A stretch of DNA of 7,212 bases from an uncultured bacterium (GTDB taxonomy: Bacteria > Verrucomicrobiota > Kiritimatiellia > CAIKKV01), in assembly GCA_903828035.1 (NCBI GenBank), contig CAIKKV010000442.1:1-7212 (forward strand). The letters run 5' to 3'. Every line of letters begins with the position of its first letter. Position 1 is the first letter of the stretch. Below the pieces are notes generated by a model, which searched no databases, was not told the DNA's origin, and saw nothing but the letters and a program-made list of their open reading frames with translations. Positions 6,467 to 7,212 of the stretch are shown piece by piece. The position numbers were made by a program, and so were the translations under genes.

Positions 6467-7099
6467 ATGAGCACGGTTTCTGAAATCAAGGCGATGTTGA
6501 TGAAGGGCAAGGCCAAGGACGTCGAGGCGCTGGTGACCAAGGCGCTGGCCGAGGGAACAGGCGCTGCCGTGATTCTGAACGAAGGCCTGCTTTCGGGCAT
6601 GGGCGAGATCGGCGAGAAGTTCAAGAAGAACGAAGTGTACGTTCCCGAAGTGCTGATTGCCGCCCGCGCCATGAAGGCCGGCATGGTCATCCTGAAGCCC
6701 AAGCTGCTGGAAGCCAAGGTCAAGACGCGCGGCGTGGTCGTGATTGGCACGGTCAAGGGCGACTTGCATGATATCGGCAAGAACCTGGTCGGCATGATGC
6801 TCGAGGGCGGCGGCTTCCAGGTTGTGGATGCCGGCATCGACGTCGCGGCCGAGAAGTTCCTGGAGCTGGCCCGGGCCAACAACGCGCAGGTGATTGGCTG
6901 CTCGGCGCTGCTGACCACCACCATGACGAACATGAAGGCCGTGGTGGATGCGGTGAAGAACTCGGATCTCAAGGGCAAGCTGAAAGTCATGATCGGCGGC
7001 GCGCCGGTGACCCAGGCGTTTTGCGACGAGATCGGCGCCGATGGGTATGCCCCGGACGCGGCTTCCGCTTCGGATCTGGCCAAGAAGCTGATTCCTTAA
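6467..7099 (+). CDS. B12-binding corrinoid protein of a methyltransferase system (MtbC/MttC/MtaC-like)
   Basis: This 210-residue protein has the standard two-domain layout and normal length for the family. Residues about 4-85 are the helical cap domain, including GMGEIGEKFKKNEVYVPEVL. Residues about 88-210 are the Rossmann-like B12-binding domain. That domain carries GDLHDIGKN (98-106) with His101 as the lower cobalt ligand, the SALLTTTM segment (Ser146, Leu148) and MIGGAPV (Gly177-Gly178). Such proteins carry a methyl group on cobalamin between a substrate-specific methyltransferase and a second one that passes it to a folate or thiol. The substrate could be a methylamine, betaine, methanol or methoxy compound; the sequence alone does not decide, and neither methyltransferase is in the window. 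It is soluble and cytoplasmic. A terminator follows 21 bases after the stop, so it appears to be a single-gene transcript. The divergent PocR/AraC-type regulator is its probable controller. Confidence 0.95.
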   Translation: MSTVSEIKAMLMKGKAKDVEALVTKALAEGTGAAVILNEGLLSGMGEIGEKFKKNEVYVPEVLIAARAMKAGMVILKPKLLEAKVKTRGVVVIGTVKGDLHDIGKNLVGMMLEGGGFQVVDAGIDVAAEKFLELARANNAQVIGCSALLTTTMTNMKAVVDAVKNSDLKGKLKVMIGGAPVTQAFCDEIGADGYAPDAASASDLAKKLIP

Positions 7100-7120
7100 T
7101 CAGACGCGCGAAACACAGGA

Positions 7121-7153
7121 GCGGGAGCCCCCACGGGTTCCCGCTTTTTTTTT
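7121..7153 (+). terminator. strong intrinsic terminator after the corrinoid-protein gene
   Basis: The arms GCGGGAGCCC (7121-7130) and GGGTTCCCGC (7135-7144) form a 10-bp stem with one G-T wobble and a CCAC loop. Nine T residues follow at once (7145-7153). This should end transcription efficiently and separates the corrinoid gene from whatever lies to the right. Confidence 0.93.
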
Positions 7154-7166
7154 ATAAAAACCCGGC

Positions 7167-7195
7167 TTGACGCACGGGCCTGTTTTTCCTACCTT
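7167..7195 (+). promoter_or_regulatory. promoter candidate for a gene beyond the right edge
   Basis: TTGACG (7167-7172) matches the -35 consensus at five of six bases. Seventeen bases later is TACCTT (7190-7195), a weak -10 (TA...T). It lies directly after the terminator, in a stretch with no coding sequence, which is what the start of a new transcription unit should look like. The gene itself is not in the window. Confidence 0.45.
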
Positions 7196-7212
7196 ATTAC
7201 TTCCGTTTTGCA

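Noticed and set aside
6445..7083. Open frame on the minus strand opposite the corrinoid gene
   Set aside because: The opposite strand carries every B12-binding motif; this frame is Ser/Ala/Pro-rich and matches nothing.

Overview
The window is GC-rich bacterial DNA with five complete protein-coding genes, one gene cut by the left edge, and no RNA genes, insertion sequences or CRISPR arrays that I can see. The gene styles point to an anaerobic, polysaccharide-using member of the PVC group, most likely Kiritimatiellota, Verrucomicrobiota or Lentisphaerota. The signs are a very large secreted multi-domain protein with DxDGDG calcium loops, 'tltWlW'-type repeats and a C-terminal beta domain ending in FFRISVLP. 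There are also two carbohydrate-ester-type hydrolases, a PocR/AraC-type regulator, a methyltransferase corrinoid protein, and a 9-bp CTATAGGGC-like tandem repeat. The taxonomic call is inference.

Layout. Positions 1-3168 (+) hold the C-terminal part of a huge secreted protein, probably a subtilisin-like (S8) protease whose catalytic domain lies left of the window. Positions 3246-3893 (+) encode a cytoplasmic SGNH esterase very close to the acetyl-xylo-oligosaccharide esterase Axe2. It converges on a minus-strand block across a short gap holding an imperfect 9-bp tandem repeat that can fold into a hairpin. The minus-strand block, in order of transcription, is a PocR/AraC-type regulator (6331-5081), a CE1/esterase-D-type alpha/beta hydrolase (5028-4282) and a small zinc-ribbon membrane protein (4285-3938). 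The last two overlap by ATGA and are probably translationally coupled. The hydrolase appears to have its own promoter, whose -35 box overlaps the regulator's stop codon.

The regulator is divergent from a B12-binding corrinoid protein (6467-7099, +), which is followed at once by a strong intrinsic terminator (7121-7153). The 135-bp divergent region holds three inverted repeats and a promoter placed so that the regulator mRNA may be leaderless. A further promoter at the right edge probably drives a gene outside the window.

Working together: the two esterases suit intracellular de-acetylation or de-esterification of imported oligosaccharides, and the secreted protein suits extracellular polymer attack. 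The corrinoid protein implies anaerobic methyl-group transfer from a methylated substrate. Its partner methyltransferases are not in the window. The adjacent regulator is the natural candidate to control it, and possibly the esterase pair. The most interesting points are the regulator/corrinoid divergent control region, the coupled esterase and zinc-ribbon membrane protein, and the split beta-sandwich with an inserted jelly-roll domain in the giant protein.
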